Assembly: GCA_946902985.2 (NCBI GenBank)
Contig: OX336389.2
Span: 793,414,979 to 793,478,978 of the forward strand
Origin: Meconema thalassinum
Taxonomy: Eukaryota > Arthropoda > Insecta > Orthoptera > Tettigoniidae
Length of the DNA stretch: 64,000 nucleotides
Direction: 5' to 3'
The position numbers were made by a program, and so were the translations under genes. The notes beneath the pieces are model-generated. The model searched no databases, had not been told where the DNA came from, and worked only from the letters and a program-made list of their open reading frames with translations. Positions 32,360 through 44,902 of this stretch are shown here, piece after piece (the stretch's first letter is position 1; each line of letters starts with the position of its first letter).

Positions 32360-32600
32360 GTAGTACACTCTACAACCGTAGTCCACCTCTTGGCTGTCAT
32401 CGTGGAGGCCTGGGATCGATTTCCGGCTCTGGTCTGAGGGCTGGAACGGGGTACACAGCCTCGTGAAGCAAAACTGACAAGAAGCGGGATAGATTCCTAC
32501 CTCAGCCATCCTGTAAGTGGTTTTCCGTAGATCCCCACTTCTACTCGAGGCAAAATTCCGGGATGGTACCCAATTTAATGCTAAGGACCGCTTCCTACCC
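32360..32600 (+). repeat. Diverged tRNA-SINE copy
   Basis: Matches the SINE at 53814-54308 in the sense direction: GATCGATTTCCGGCTCTGG (B-box region), GGAACGGGGTACAC, CTCAGCCAT, AGTGGTTTTCCGTAGA and GGGATGGTACC occur in the same order. The 3' half of the family is absent. Confidence 0.75.
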
Positions 32601-32769
32601 AAATGTTTCCTCGTTTACAAGTATACACTGTAATGGTTCTTACGTCCGCTATGAAGGCTCTCATCACAATCACGGCAATTTGTGTATATTCAATTATTAT
32701 CATTATTGTTACCTTCAGGTTTGATCATTTTGTTATGTAAGTCATATTGCGTCATTCATGTTTATTATT

Positions 32770-33622
32770 CTGCTCTCTCTCTCTCTCTCACCGTACCTCT
32801 TTAACGTTTTCATTGAGGAAGCCGTGAAAAGGTTTAATACAAATACGAAAGGAGTAAACATAAATGGGCATCATATTCAATGTATTAGATCTGCAGATGA
32901 CATAGCAATTGTAGCGGACTCCGAGAAGATTTGTCCAGATTGTTAAATATATTGTCAATAGCATTGTCAAAGTTTCGTTAAAACATTTATACTAAGAAGT
33001 CCACTGTGTTAGTTGTGATTGAACATCCTGAGAGTATTCACACAAACATTAAGCTTACTGGCAAATTGGTGGAACAAGTCACCAGTTTCTCTTATTTGGG
33101 AAGTCTAATCACCAATGACAATAGGTGTAGTAAAGATATTAGAAGGGGTATAGCGCTCGCAAACCAGGCATTCAATAATAAGAAAAATCATTTGATTAAT
33201 GCAAATTTGGATATTGCAATTAAAAATAAATTTGTCATGTCCTCTGTGTGGAGTAACTTATGTTTCTGTATGGATGTGAATTTTGGATGATCAGAGGTCA
33301 GGATTGGAAGCGACATGAATCGTTTGAGATGTGGTTCTGGCGGAGAATATTACGGGTTACATGGATTGAAAGAGGACTTACATCAGCACTCTGAAAGAAA
33401 TTCAAGGGAAAAGATAATTGAGACCAACGATCCATTAATGAAAAGCTAAATTCACACGCCACATCTTGCGACATGACGCTTCCCTAACTAATCTACTGGA
33501 AAGAAAAATCACAGGGAAAAAGGCCGAGGTCGACCGAGAAAATCTTTCCTGCAAGTCATCACACTCTGAAATGAAACGAGGTGCTGAAGACAGAGAACAA
33601 TGATTGCTGAGACAAGGCATTG
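32770..33622 (+). pseudogene. RTE-type LINE reverse transcriptase fragment
   Basis: A 3' fragment of a LINE on the plus strand in several frames. The first piece has SPYLFNVFIEEAVKRF and the catalytic-region IRSADDIAIVADSE (SADD where F/YADD is usual); the second has VEQVTSFSYLGSLITND and RGIALANQAFNNKK; later traces include WRRILRVTW and the C-terminal LRQGIAF, followed by TGATGATG, the short repeat typical of RTE 3' ends. Frameshifts separate the pieces. It belongs to a different LINE subgroup from the copies at 4484 and 11641. A (CT)n run lies at its start. Confidence 0.85.
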
Positions 33623-33689
33623 CCTTTAGAATTTGATGATGTTTATTATTATTAATCGCACGGTCCATATCATTACATCTCATTCCATT

Positions 33690-34484
33690 TATAATCAGGG
33701 TTAAATAATACGTATTTTATTTAGCAAACATTTATAGTTAGACGAGAATTGGGCATTTATTCCAATTCTTTGTATAAATATCCTTCAGAACAGAAGGTAT
33801 AATTGCGACAGCATGACGGAAAAATTAAATATTTTTAATGAGTTATTTTAAAGACGAAGCCAAGCTGAGAGGCCCATGAACTCTGATTTCGCGGCTAAAT
33901 CTACGTTCGATTGCGCGTTTGGATAATCTTCGTGAAAAACTTGGCAAAACGAGCGTTGGCGTGGAAGCACTCACCAGGATTTGGTAGCATTTATTTGAAC
34001 ATCGATAGTCTTTGGATGGCGCGAAGGATGTGATGCTTACACCCGATTGGACTATAGTTGTGCGGCAAGTAAACCCCGCGAACTTCAGCTGGGGCACGCG
34101 AACTGACATTGACAGATGTTGTGAACACTCATTCATTTTGTGTATTTTGGGAACACTCATTACGTGTCTTTTGTTAACACCCACTCATTTCGTTCTTTAA
34201 GTGACAGTACTTTGAGTACTTCTGCTACATACAGTATATACATAGTCAGCGTCTTCGAGCTGATTGTGTATGCGGCTGACAAAGTGAAAGTATAACATTT
34301 CACTTGTCATACATCAAGCAAATAAGCTATCAAAGGAAAACGTCGTACTAATTAGCCTGTCACTGCTGTGGATAGCTGAAATCTATCGCACTAAAAGAAT
34401 TCCTGACAGCTTAATGCTGAGTGAAGCATTTGGTAAACATTGAGGTCATTCTACTCACGAGAACAAAGGTGGAAAGGGGGATTC
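33690..34484. other. No gene recognised
   Basis: A 113-codon minus-strand frame (33843-34184) and shorter frames are present, but they show no domain signature and no sign of selection. Otherwise plain AT-rich sequence. Confidence 0.45.
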
Positions 34485-34715
34485 CTCCCACAAGGGGATA
34501 ATATTTATATAGATCGTGTGGCCTCCGGGTGCAGTTCTTTATAGTTGAAGCCTGTGGGTGTCCTGTACGCTGTAATGAGGATGAAGTGGTGAAGACGTCA
34601 CATCCACCCAGTCCCCGAGACACGGGAATTGACTCCAGGAGATTAAAGTCCCGAGACACTTCAGGCCAAAACCTAGCGTGCTAACCAATTCGCCAATGGG
34701 CCAGATACAAGGGGA
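34485..34715 (-). repeat. tRNA-related SINE, antisense
   Basis: On the minus strand a tRNA-like head (CCATTGGCGAATTGGTTAGC) is followed by GACGTCTTCACCACTTCATC and CTCATTACAGCG, body motifs I associate with a widespread insect SINE. Ends are approximate and no target duplication was found. Confidence 0.6.
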
Positions 34716-35478
34716 ATGACACAGTGCGCAGTTATGAATTACGATAATATACATCAAACTAGATGAAATGTCATCTGAAACTTATAAACCAATTCTCATA
34801 GGAGAGTAAATTTATGTTTTTGTTTGCATTTGAGTATATAAATAAGAATTTTAAGAAAATGATAGTGCCTAATTAATTTATAAACAAACGGCAATTCTGG
34901 CAAGTAAAATATCACCTCACCCCTGTAGATTATAATCAAGTGTTCTACCTCAGTTAAGCCCAGGCAACATGAATAGATCATCTGCTATAAATATAAATAT
35001 AGGTGGCGCCCAGCAAACACTACAATCGACAGCCCATCGTTGTAATAGCGGTAGAGAGCCATTACAACACACTAGTACAGACATCATATTGGCACTGGTT
35101 ATCAACGTCTACACACAACCAAGTACACGGGACTACATGACCACGATGTCACAGAGCCCCTGAAGCATTAACAACAAAAACAACAGACAACATACTCTAC
35201 CACGGATCAAAGGTAAATGATGGAAATCGCTGTGGTAGAGGGTAGAAATGTGTGGTGCAAAAAGTATATATAATATTTTCCATTGCAATAAATGCACAAT
35301 ATATACCTATGCCGAATATATGCTTCATGAGCAATTATAAAACAATAAAACATTAATCAAGTAAAAAATCAACACTTATTGGATTTCAACCCCAGTCCTA
35401 CGGGTGACACTCTAGGACGAACTTTTGGCTAAATCTGACCGTTGCAAATTGAATGTTATCAATAGCCTAGCATATAAA
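34716..35478. other. No feature recognised
   Basis: AT-rich, non-coding. Small chance frames only. Confidence 0.45.
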
Positions 35479-35674
35479 ATCTTGGCATGAACGATTTCTT
35501 CAGCGTATTATACCTCAATTGCAAAATATTTCGCACTAAATTAATATTATTCCGTTCAGTACATCCCATAAAGAAGATCTTGGAATTAACGATTTCTTCT
35601 GCGTATTATACCTCAATTGCAAGGTATTTTGCACTACATTCATATTATTCCGTTCAGTACATTCCATAAAGGAA
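35479..35674. repeat. 98-bp tandem duplication
   Basis: Two copies with period 98 (CTTGG at 35481 and 35579). Shared blocks include AACGATTTCTTC, GCGTATTATACCTCAATTGC and TATTATTCCGTTCAGTACAT. Divergence is about 10-15%, so it is not recent. Confidence 0.92.
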
Positions 35675-36194
35675 TTACAAGCTACTAAAATATGTCCAGC
35701 CTCCAGATAATAGTCACCATTTTGGCGAGTAAGCTTAAAGTGCACGGCATGACCTGGCACGGCTGTCGTGACCATTAATCACTGCTACAATATATTCGAA
35801 TATAAAATTATAATATCCAACGAGTTTCCTCCTTGATGACAGATTAAGCCACCTTCCGTGTGATATATGGAACTGGTGAAGTTGGGCCTTATTGGGTCAT
35901 AAGTTACCGATTAGCCTATAATGCTTCCATAATTCACACGGCCGCCATTTTGAAACTATTTGCCTCATGACCTTTTACTTCGGTTAAAAAACGCTTCCCA
36001 CATGAAGGTATAATTTTGCATCATTTGGTAGAGATCGGATGACTAGGTTTGTCGTAATTTGATTTAAGATTTGAACATTTCGGTGGCCGCCATTTCGTTT
36101 TCGATAAGGTGGTGGTAATATAAAAGATGACAATGAGTTGTCCATAGCTTGTGCTACCTTTGTACCGAATTTGATTCAATTCGATTTCGTCGTG

Positions 36195-36313
36195 TTTAGA
36201 ATTGATACTGGGAGACAGACATACATACATACACACACACACAGATAGACACTTTTGGCTCGTGTAGATCTTATAAGTCTACTTTCATCTTTTGCAAAAA
36301 TTGAAAGTAGGCT
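36195..36313 (-). repeat. End of a repeat related to the element at 45806
   Basis: Read on the minus strand this starts AGCCTACTTTC and continues AAAGTAGACTTATAAGATC, then a (TGTC/TGTG) rich stretch. The same order is seen at the left end of the 45806-46904 element. The terminal 45 bases form a hairpin (CTACTTT..AAAGTAG). The other end of this copy was not found. Confidence 0.65.
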
Positions 36314-36817
36314 AACAGAGAAAAAGCAAAGAAACTCGGTTAGTAAAGAGATTACGAGTCTTGCAGTATGATTCCATAGAATTAAGCTGGTGAACTACGC
36401 ATTAACGTCATGTGTGGCCAGCGTACTGAAACAAACCCGTATTTTCCAAATAGGAAAAAGAGTAAGGATTCAAATATACAGTATCAAATTGCACACGCTT
36501 GCATAGTGATGCCTTGAATATGTGAATTCACTGATTTGTGTTTTATACATTGAACGCGTCTTATACTAGCACTGCTTATTAATGCATGTTACTGATTTTA
36601 ACATGTTTTAACTGCAATATTGGGCTTACGCTATTAGTTGGATATTCTTATGACTAGCGATATAGTTGCATTTTATGAAGTATTCTTTGTTTTCTAATTT
36701 TCGTTGTAATTATTGAATTGTATCTTAATGAATTGATATTAACATGTGAATAGGACATCTAACAACATCCTGTATGTATGGAGTCGTTGACCGCGTGGCT
36801 TTTATGTTAGTCTACCT

Positions 36818-36829
36818 CTCAATAACTTG
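36818..36829. other. SINE target site duplication, left
   Basis: CTCAATAACTTG, repeated exactly at 37023-37034, brackets the antisense SINE. Confidence 0.9.
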
Positions 36830-37022
36830 AAGGAAGGAAGCTTGTAGTTTAACGTGACCGTTAATTTCGCGATCATAAGCCACGGGACCTCCGTTTTACG
36901 TGGAATCCGAACCACAGGACATGGTATTTCACATCGAAAATCTCACATGCATTGACCGGGAATCGAACCCGGCCCGCCTTGGTGAGAGGCATACAGCTTG
37001 ACCGCTGCGCCACCACGCCCCC
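36830..37022 (-). repeat. tRNA-headed SINE (family A), antisense
   Basis: A 193-bp SINE flanked by an exact 12-bp target duplication. On the minus strand it opens GGCGTGGTGGCGCAGCGGTC with a good A box, then GGGTTCGATTCCCGGTCAAT (perfect B box), a body with CATGTCCTGTGGTTCGGATT, and a tail of TTCC repeats. A second, older copy lies at 50123-50305 on the plus strand. The head is tRNA-like but lacks a foldable acceptor stem, so it is not a tRNA gene. Confidence 0.93.
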
Positions 37023-37889
37023 CTCAATAACTTGTATTTTCAAGATGGCGATAGATTACCTTCAGGCAAAGTTTCATCATTATAGCTCTAATACAGGCCA
37101 CGCCAACTCGAGCACTTAGTGCTTGCGCGTCCCGGTGCCGCACCGAGTGCCACCGGTGCTTTTCCCCTCCCTGCCCTCTTTCTTCAGTCAGGCCTGGATG
37201 ATGAGCAATGGATCGCTGACCTCGCTTTCATGAAAGACATCACGGGGTATTTAAATGATTTAACAATCTAATTTCAAGGCAAAAATAAATTAATCAGTAC
37301 AGGGTGTGACCGTATTGAAAGTTTCAAATTGCAGCTTGTGCTTTTAAAGGGGAGAGTATGGTGGAAATACCAAAATCTATACTTCATTAGGTATACACTT
37401 TAAACTTTGCACACTATTGAAGTTGGTTTAGCCTACTTACAACACAAAATTAGGAACCAGTATGTTGAATAGTTTTTCAGATAATTCATGTTCCCATTAA
37501 AAATTTTACAAAAATGGTAATCTAGTGAGAAAGCTCCTTGCATTATAGTTTTCATTGTAGGCACTTTTTTAACAATTTCATCTTGATATTTGCAAGGTTT
37601 TCAAAGATGCTTTTTTAAATTATGATGATACATACAGAGATATTAATTATTTAATATGGGTTACTTAATTGTTCACAAAATTTTCAGCTTTATAATTTAT
37701 GATTAATGAAAATTCGGTCTTATTTTCATTTTTTCTTGAAAACCCTCTTTGAATCTTTACATAACTGTGCAAGTTTACAGGACAATTGGATGAGAACTGC
37801 TCTGCAAGGAGCAATTTAAACACGAAAAAATGTTGAAAAAGAGTTTTGGAGAAAAAGCAGTTTAAAGTTCCAAGACACTTATAATCTGC

Positions 37890-38459
37890 CTAAAACTCTC
37901 CTGCACCATGTGTAGACCCTTCATTCTTCTTCAGGAACTTTCCTACCCTTATTTTCTTAAGTTCCAACTTCCTCCTCACTTTTTTGGACTGCTCCGAACA
38001 TCTAGTTTTGGATAGGTAGATACGTTGCCTGCCTCGTTGTCCACTGATGTTTCTTGCAAGGTCACTTATTTCTCCTCCTGAGATAACTTTTCGAACTTCG
38101 AAGCTAGTTTCGCACCCCATGTTGAACTGGCTTACAACTGATACAAAAGCATATTCCAGTCGGTTCTTGGACACAAATTATGCTTTAGGGAATATTGTCC
38201 ACACACTGCTGTGAAGAATCTCATTAGCATTCTGAGTCCTCCCACTAACACACCTGGTAAGAAGTTCATTTGCTGCCAGCCTTTGATAAACGGGCATGAT
38301 TTTTACAAGCTCTGCAGGCTCTAGCTTGGTTTTCTTGTCTTTGTGGCTTGCTGTACATAGATTGCATTGAAAATCCTTACATCTGTATCCACTCTCTAAC
38401 AACAAACAGAGCAAGTAACTGATAAGCTGTTTGGAGACTGCAAGCAAAGGAACATACAT
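37890..38459 (-). pseudogene. C-terminal part of a Mutator-like transposase
   Basis: Two in-line minus-strand frames, 38178-38459 and 37890-38174, separated by one TAA at 38175-38177 region between IFPKA and FVSKNRLEYA. The joined region resembles the C-terminus of the arthropod 'Mutator-like transposase domain' proteins: pro-rich PAELVKIMPVYQRLA, then LLTRCVSGRTQNANEILHS, then the SQFNMG stretch. The family normally has NESLH and IW.. there. A basic tail (KKVRRKLELKKIRVGKF) follows. The catalytic N-terminal two thirds are missing. This recognition is from memory of the family and should be confirmed by a profile search. Confidence 0.65.
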
Positions 38460-39327
38460 AACGGCTACATCACAATTCCTTTCTCTCTGATCCTCTACCG
38501 GTACTAAACTTGATTAAGTCAGAGAACATGCATAATGCGTAAACAACAGTATAGTGAAAAAGCAGCATGGATTTCCATGACAAGCAAATGAAGTGCATTG
38601 GTTGTTTCCTCAGAGCAAGTCATTCATAAGCTGTCGTCAAGCAACACAACAATAACATGTCATAAAACAGAGAAACTTTAGCTACAATGCTACTTTAGTA
38701 TTGTTTCATAATGTAAATATAACATCTGAGACAAATATTACATCATGATAGACTATTGCAAAAAGGAGGGCACAAATGAATAATATGTCACAACGGAAGC
38801 TCTAGCTGCTTTCGCCTGACCATGCCCACCTTGCAAGGGGATTTAAAAATGTCGCTTAAAGCCCTTTAAACATTCCAAATGTCAAAAATAACAGCATCAC
38901 ATGAACAACAAGTGTTGTGAAGTTATTAAAATGGTTTTTTTTTTTACAATTTTCATCATTTTGTCTTATTTTTCAACAGACTCTCCCCTAAAAAGTCAAC
39001 TTCAAGAAGGAAATCAGAACAATTTTCCCATCACTAAAATCCTCGAATCCCGATGATCATGCCCTTGCCCTGAAATCTGTTGCTATTTTCAGAAAAACAA
39101 CATTAGTTTGTGAACAAATGTTTACATATTATGAATATTGACAAAATAAGACCAAGTTTGTCTGATGGTTCCTTGGATGCTATACTTCGGATTACAACTG
39201 CCAAAACAATTGTTCCAAATATCGGAGTGGCTTCAAAGCGATGCCAAAGATAAACAAAGAATGTCGAAAATTAGTTCAAAATCAGGAGCGCAATAAAACT
39301 ATTATTTCTGTCTGTACACAAAATTGG

Positions 39328-39328
<1 letters not shown>

Positions 39329-39393
<65 letters not shown>

Positions 39394-39418
39394 CATTATT
39401 ATTATTATTATTATTATT
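39329..39418. repeat. (ATT)n microsatellite
   Basis: About 30 ATT units, interrupted once by ATC. It produces a false poly-Tyr open frame on the plus strand. Confidence 0.97.
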
Positions 39419-39563
39419 TGTTTTTTACCTGTACTTCGCTTGGCGCGGGCTTATTTGCCCATCCCCATTCACCAAATAACAACATGACAGCAGAGCACCG
39501 GTGCTTTTGCCGGTGCCGCCCGGTGCTCGCGAAGCACCTGAATTGGCGTGGCCTGCTCTAATA

Positions 39564-41270
39564 CATCCATGATTTTTAATGACATATTGCACCCTTTCGA
39601 AGAATTAATACATGGTCATATTTCGGTTAGCTCAGTCAATTCGTGGGTGGTATATCCATTCCCAAATATGACACATACATTTAGGATCATAACTAACAAG
39701 TCAACACTACAAAAATGAACTCAAAAACCTCACTTAAAAACAATATTAATTATACTTTAAATGGCGCTACAACTAAAATTAAACAAATCTCATAAATAAC
39801 ACAAAATCAATATAAAATCACTTAAGATCCATAATACAAGAATACGCATTCCCTTTCAATAGGAATCTTCACTTAACACAAATGCTCATTGTTACTTCGG
39901 TTCCACTCGAACCTATAACAATCCTAATTTCTCTTCCATATAGCTTCCCACCTTGATGTTTATTTTACGAGTTCCAATGAATCCATAATTATTTAACCAC
40001 TTTATTTTATCATTTAACATGAATTTCTTCCCTTTTTAGCCTTGGGTTCCTAAACATTGGTGCAACCAACATTTATTTTTATTTAATAATAACAATCTAG
40101 GGTTTTGCACGTATCAGATTTTCTCTCTCTCTCTCTCTTATGTTAAGAACACCTTTCACCCATGGCGATCGCGCTGGCCTTTATTACACAAATTACTGAC
40201 AAAGTCAAATGAATATAACTTCCTGAATTACTCATATTTGTTTAAACAACGGAACACATTTCAACTCCGAGTTGTCACACACGAGAATTTATAATTACAT
40301 TCGGATAACAATATTCTATATAACGGTCTCTGAATTCATAACATTTTCAAGGAAATCTTCTCATGCCACTTCTAAAATGTATTACAAGTTCATTAACACT
40401 GGTGTGTTGACAAATGAACATCTGGTTTGGTCCAAGTAATATCTCGGCCGGCGACCCCTCTGGTAACGTGCAGAGCTCTTAGCAAGATTTACGACCCAAG
40501 ACAAGCTGTCTGGCTCGGTGATACTGGGATTCCTACTGCTGGCGGTCTTCCTACATTTATATGTTTCTTACTACGTAAGCTTTAAAATTTAGACCCTAGT
40601 TATTACATTAACACGGCTATCACATCAGCCGATATTTATATTAGGCAAGTAAGGTAGTTAAAGAATGAGGATCCACATTGCTTGGTATGAGGGACGAGAA
40701 TTTATTTGTAAGGGGCATACAACCTGACGTGGCCCACGTCTCACGTGTAATCCACTCCTAGGGTTTACCCATATTCGGAGGATTTGACGATACATATTTT
40801 GGAGTGGGGACTTTTAACCTCTCCCCTCCATATTCCTGCTGCCTACAGAGTGGTATTGTATTCAAACCTCTAGCCGCAATTATAACAACATTTGTGCTCC
40901 ATTCTGACGATACCTTTACATTCGTTCCACTCACCCACAGACAATTACTCACATCATTAATCCTTCCTAGCATTGTTTATAGCAATCATTGTATTCTATA
41001 AGTTACATTCGCTTCTTTCAGCGTATCAATCAATATTTCCTGTAAAGCTTTTCGAGAAGAATTTTTTTATTTCCACGCCGTTACGTAATTTCCTTCGCTG
41101 ACTTATCTGCACCCTAACTCATTCTTTAAATTTCAACAGTTATTCAATAACTTCATATCATTACTTTAAGAAATTCCTATTCCTTACACAAATTGCTAGA
41201 ATTTACAATTTACACTTGATACATAATTTCATTTCCTTTTGCAAAATCGATTCAGATCCGTTTTACTTTA
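39564..41270. other. No gene recognised
   Basis: AT-rich, non-coding sequence with a (CT)n run at about 40122-40138. Chance frames of under 72 codons only. Confidence 0.45.
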
Positions 41271-41271
41271 A

Positions 41272-41402
41272 CAGTATGGTGTACAACACCCACCATCGGT
41301 TCAATTATATAAATATGGTGTACAGCACCCACCATCGGTTCAGTTACATCATTATAGTGTACACCTACAACACCCACCATCGGTTCAATTACATAAATAT
41401 TC
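41272..41402. repeat. Three short tandem copies
   Basis: CAACACCCACCATCGGTTCA-like units occur three times, at about 41280, 41320 and 41368, each followed by ATTANATNAAT. Spacing is 40-50 bp. The repeats yield frames on both strands that are not genes. Confidence 0.85.
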
Positions 41403-41697
41403 CATTTCTCATACGTGTGTGACATTTCGATCGTTTTAAGGACGCGCGACCACAAAATACATAATAAAATATAAAGGTTGTACTCACATTTCTATCTCGG
41501 TGGTTGTCACCAATGGAGAAGGACCTGTTTGTCCACCATCTTGTATCTAATCTTCCAAAATTACTACTGTGGCACTTTCCACGTACATTTCAATAATTAC
41601 ACACATTTTTATTTACCTAAATTCCCTTTCTTAGGGTATTCTAACATATTAAATCATACAATACACTTGTAAACACTTAAAATACTTATAAACACTT

Positions 41698-42325
41698 TTA
41701 AAAAATATTATTACACACGTTATTAATGCACTTAGCACAAATTAATGCTTTACACATATGTGTAATTTTCTCCAGACTCACACGTTCCACTCTTTCCTCT
41801 GCCTCCTCCAAGACTTGTTGGTTTTCACGGATCCCTATCCTGGTCCTAACATCTACTTGAGAAGTTTGCAAGTCTCTGATTTGCTTATCCGCTGCTTCAC
41901 TATTCACCTCGGATAATCCTTCTTCTAAATGTTACATTCTGACCTTTCGGCCCTGACTTTATCGTACTGGCACGATATTCTCGGTGTATACGGCTACGGT
42001 AACGTATCTTGCCGTGTGTCTCTATCAGACACTTCCTCCCTAGAGTCGCAGTCTTAACTAACGCTCTAAATATAAGTGGCTTTCCACTAGAATTCACGTT
42101 TAAATGTCTCCACCAAAGTTCCTTCACTAATGTTCCTCTATTTAGCGATTTGAAGATTTCTACACACTTCAAATTATTACTACTGCCTTCCGACTTGTAA
42201 CACTTTGCACTAACGCCCCTAATGCCAAGAATATCCCAAGCACGGGCCAATTCTGAAGCTATTATTTCTGAAAACTCCACACGAGTTTGAAAGTACTTCG
42301 CTGATACTGTTAAATAATTTTGCAA
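41698..42325 (-). CDS. Hypothetical frames, function unknown
   Basis: Two overlapping minus-strand frames: 141 codons (41900-42325) and 69 codons (41698-41907), the second with a charged helical stretch (VLEEAEERVERVSLEKI). I recognise no domain. They could be part of a decayed retroelement gag, because coiled-coil gag sequences occur elsewhere in the window, but nothing in the sequence proves it. They may also be chance frames. Confidence 0.25.
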
Positions 42326-43740
42326 AAGTTCACTTTGCCTCCCGGGACTTCGAATTCGCGACTATCAGCGTAACGTGGTCTCGATGACCCACTTGTAGTC
42401 TGAATACTTGTTGAGACAGGGCGGCACGCCACTGCGTTCGCTGTCGACTGAATACTTCTTCATGCAGCACTTCTTCACTAGAAGTCAACTGTAGACTGCA
42501 TACTGTTGCTTCGGTAGGCTGGCTATTTACCTAATTTGGACCGAAACAAGATCGCTACCGCCCTTTTGGACACTAACTTATGAAGTAATCCTTGTCTCGG
42601 ATTATACAAAATATTCCTATGCTCCTTGGAGTCTCTCGGTTCGTGAAATGTCTTGAGATTCAAAAATCAATCGTACAGTTCTTTGAAAATAATTTCCCAA
42701 AACGGTCTAGCTTCACGTGAGCGTGGATTCATTACTCAAATACCTCCGCGTATTCCTTCGCTTGGACAGAGTGATGTAATGCTGATTTGACAGTTCGGTT
42801 CTGTGCAATAATTAGAGGATTTTATGCTCCTTAAAATTCTCATTTCAATTATCCGCCCTTCTGGCGTTCTCTGATGTTTATAATTTTGCATCTTTCTTGA
42901 AAACGTAGAAATTGCACCACTGTTTTGGCTCGTCCCACTGTTAATATAAAGAAATTATTCTATCGTCAGCAATTCGGACGGCGGAAGTCTCTATCTGCTT
43001 GTAGACCTTGCTTTCGGAAATAGTTCCTTGCAACATTGCACTCTGTGAATCACGGGCTTGATATCGCGGCTCACGTAGGCCATGCCATCATCCCTGACTC
43101 ACCACGTAGCTGCACCATAAATCAGATTATAAGCTGTGTCTCAATATGAAGACATCTCAAGCCTTCTCCAGCATCTATCCTGGTTATAGTTTCATTTTAT
43201 ATAAAACAATCCCATATTCTTTCCTTAAAATATCATGAGTTCGATCCTTATACCTGCCCATAAGGGTACAATATATATTATGAAGATAGCCGCTGCGCGC
43301 TTTGATCAAGTTTCATCGTCTTTTGATTGTTTGATGAATGAGATGGAAGTTCAATTAATTTGCATTGTCGCCATCTTGAATTTATACAGCTATGACCATA
43401 TTTTTGGGCCCTTAATATTTCTTATAATGGATTGGTATTGCAAAACTTCTTGGTGATCCTACGAATAGTTTAGCTGTCATTTCATTTGGGCAGTGAACAC
43501 GCGGTTGCCCGCATTTTAAGTGGCGATATAATAGAGTACATGGTGTCAAAATATCCTCTACTACTGATATCACCAGACCCGATTTTATTCAGTTCAATTT
43601 CGTCATTTGGTGATTGATAAGGGGTGATACATTTCCACGCAAACACAGAGAGACAGACGCTCGTATTAATCTCATACGTTAAATTTTATTTCTTGCAAAA
43701 TTCAAAAGTTGGCGGACAAGATGTTGGGTTAAGAAAGCAT
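42326..43740. other. No gene recognised
   Basis: Mixed composition. Near 43560-43720 there is a retroposon-tail-like stretch (TTCAGTTCAATTTCGTC, then ACAGAGAGACAGACGC) similar to the tail near 36180-36250. Confidence 0.45.
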
Positions 43741-43844
43741 ACTACTTAATCTTAAATTATTTGGTATGTTTATATATTTCAATTTTTCATGCAGTCTAAT
43801 TTTGTGGGGACAGAGGTCAAGAACGAATAGACTACTTTAACCTG

Positions 43845-44029
43845 ATTTATTTCTAAGCTCAAGATAAGGGAATTGAATCCCGGCCCAGTTAGTCGGCATT
43901 ATAGGGTGTGCAGAAGATTTACTGGCACGTTAAAGATCCTTTTAAGGGCAAAATTCCGGCACCCCGGGGTCTCTAAATGCCTCAGTAGTTAACAGAGACG
44001 TAAAACCAATAACATTATTATGTTATTAT
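43845..44029 (+). repeat. SINE copy (as at 17388) between direct repeats
   Basis: Body motifs match the SINE at 17388: GGCACGTTAAAGATCC, CGGGGTCTCTAAATGC and ACCAATAACATTATTATG in order, with a B-box-like GAATTGAATCCCGGC. It is bracketed by a diverged direct repeat (43751-43795 and 44031-44075, core TTTGGTATGTTTATA and TTTTTCATGCAGT). That is longer and more diverged than a normal target duplication, so it may be an older local duplication. Confidence 0.7.
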
Positions 44030-44366
44030 CCTTGAATTATTTGGTATGTTTATAGATCTTTCATTTTTCATGCAGTATACTTGGGTGGGCAAATTGTTCA
44101 AATATTAATTTGATGTACATACAACCCACTCAGTAGAGTAACACGCAACCTTATAGTCAATATTGGTAAAATTTAATGAGCGGAAATCTACCTTGTCGCA
44201 TTAACACGCAGGCGTATAATCGTTATTGTTTCAAGTCAAGGAGTGGAAAATTACCGTGTTGCAAAACACGTCCTTATTTAGTGATATGATACCATGACTA
44301 TGTGGAATCACTGATTGTTTCTTATACTCCAAAAGCATTTTCTCCCTGATTCCCCACTATTGGTTA

Positions 44367-44560
44367 TACTTATTAAATTTTTGTAGGCATGGTCAAGGTT
44401 GAATGAGATAGTAGCAAATTCTTACCAAGTTTTATTGAAGTCGCTCCAACCGTTCAGATATTATTAGGAACACACTGTCACATACACTCCACATGAGCAC
44501 ACACAAAAGGACAAAGGCAGCTCTCATTTCTGTCCAGATTTAATATATCCCTGCTGCTTT
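44367..44560 (+). repeat. Interspersed repeat, copy 1
   Basis: Matches 47590-47775: both run from TTGTAGGCATGGTC through ACCAAGTTTTATTGAAGTCG and CTCCAACCGTT to AGGACAAA.GCAGC. Resembles an RTE-like retroposon 3' tail. The Transib-like element lies between the two copies. Confidence 0.85.
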
Positions 44561-44902
44561 GTGACATTAGCTTTTATTTATAGCCCGCTCTCCGTACTCA
44601 ACCATTAATCCATTAATTCACATAGCCGAGATCTTGAATTTCTAAAAACAATTGAATTTAATGAGAGGGCCGTATAAAGAGTGTCAAATAATTATTTGCC
44701 ATGCGAAGCTTCACTGCTCTCGTATGATAAAATCGTGAAAAACGTCCTTTTGAATATTTGAAATTCCTATGACCACCATGGCGATTTTGTGCATATTAAG
44801 TTTTTTTTAATTACATAGGTGATCCTACCACCACACAGAATTGCAAGTTGACAGCTTTAATAGTTTCGAAGATGATTGCCTGTGAAGTATTTCACGAGGC
44901 CG

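Larger units (their letters stand above)
37094..39555. mobile_element. DNA transposon with 8-bp target duplication and Mutator-like remnant
   Basis: Terminal inverted repeats CAGGCCACGCCAA (37094) and TTGGCGTGGCCTG (ending 39555) are exact over 13 bp, and GC-rich subterminal sequence with GGTGCC/CACCGG motifs follows on both sides. CTCTAATA flanks it exactly at 37086-37093 and 39556-39563. An 8-bp duplication fits hAT, P or Mutator-type elements; the coding remnant at 37890-38459 argues for Mutator-like. Only the C-terminal part of the transposase remains, so it is non-autonomous. A long (ATT)n array sits near its right end. Confidence 0.92.

Noticed and set aside
33843..34184. 113-codon minus-strand frame as a host gene
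   Set aside because: No family signature, no promoter or splice evidence, composition like flanking non-coding DNA.
36955..37022. Possible tRNA gene (good A and B boxes)
   Set aside because: No acceptor or anticodon stem forms, and it sits at the head of a SINE with a 12-bp target duplication.
39241..39561. Open frame with a long poly-tyrosine tract
   Set aside because: It is the translation of an (ATT)n microsatellite at 39329-39418.
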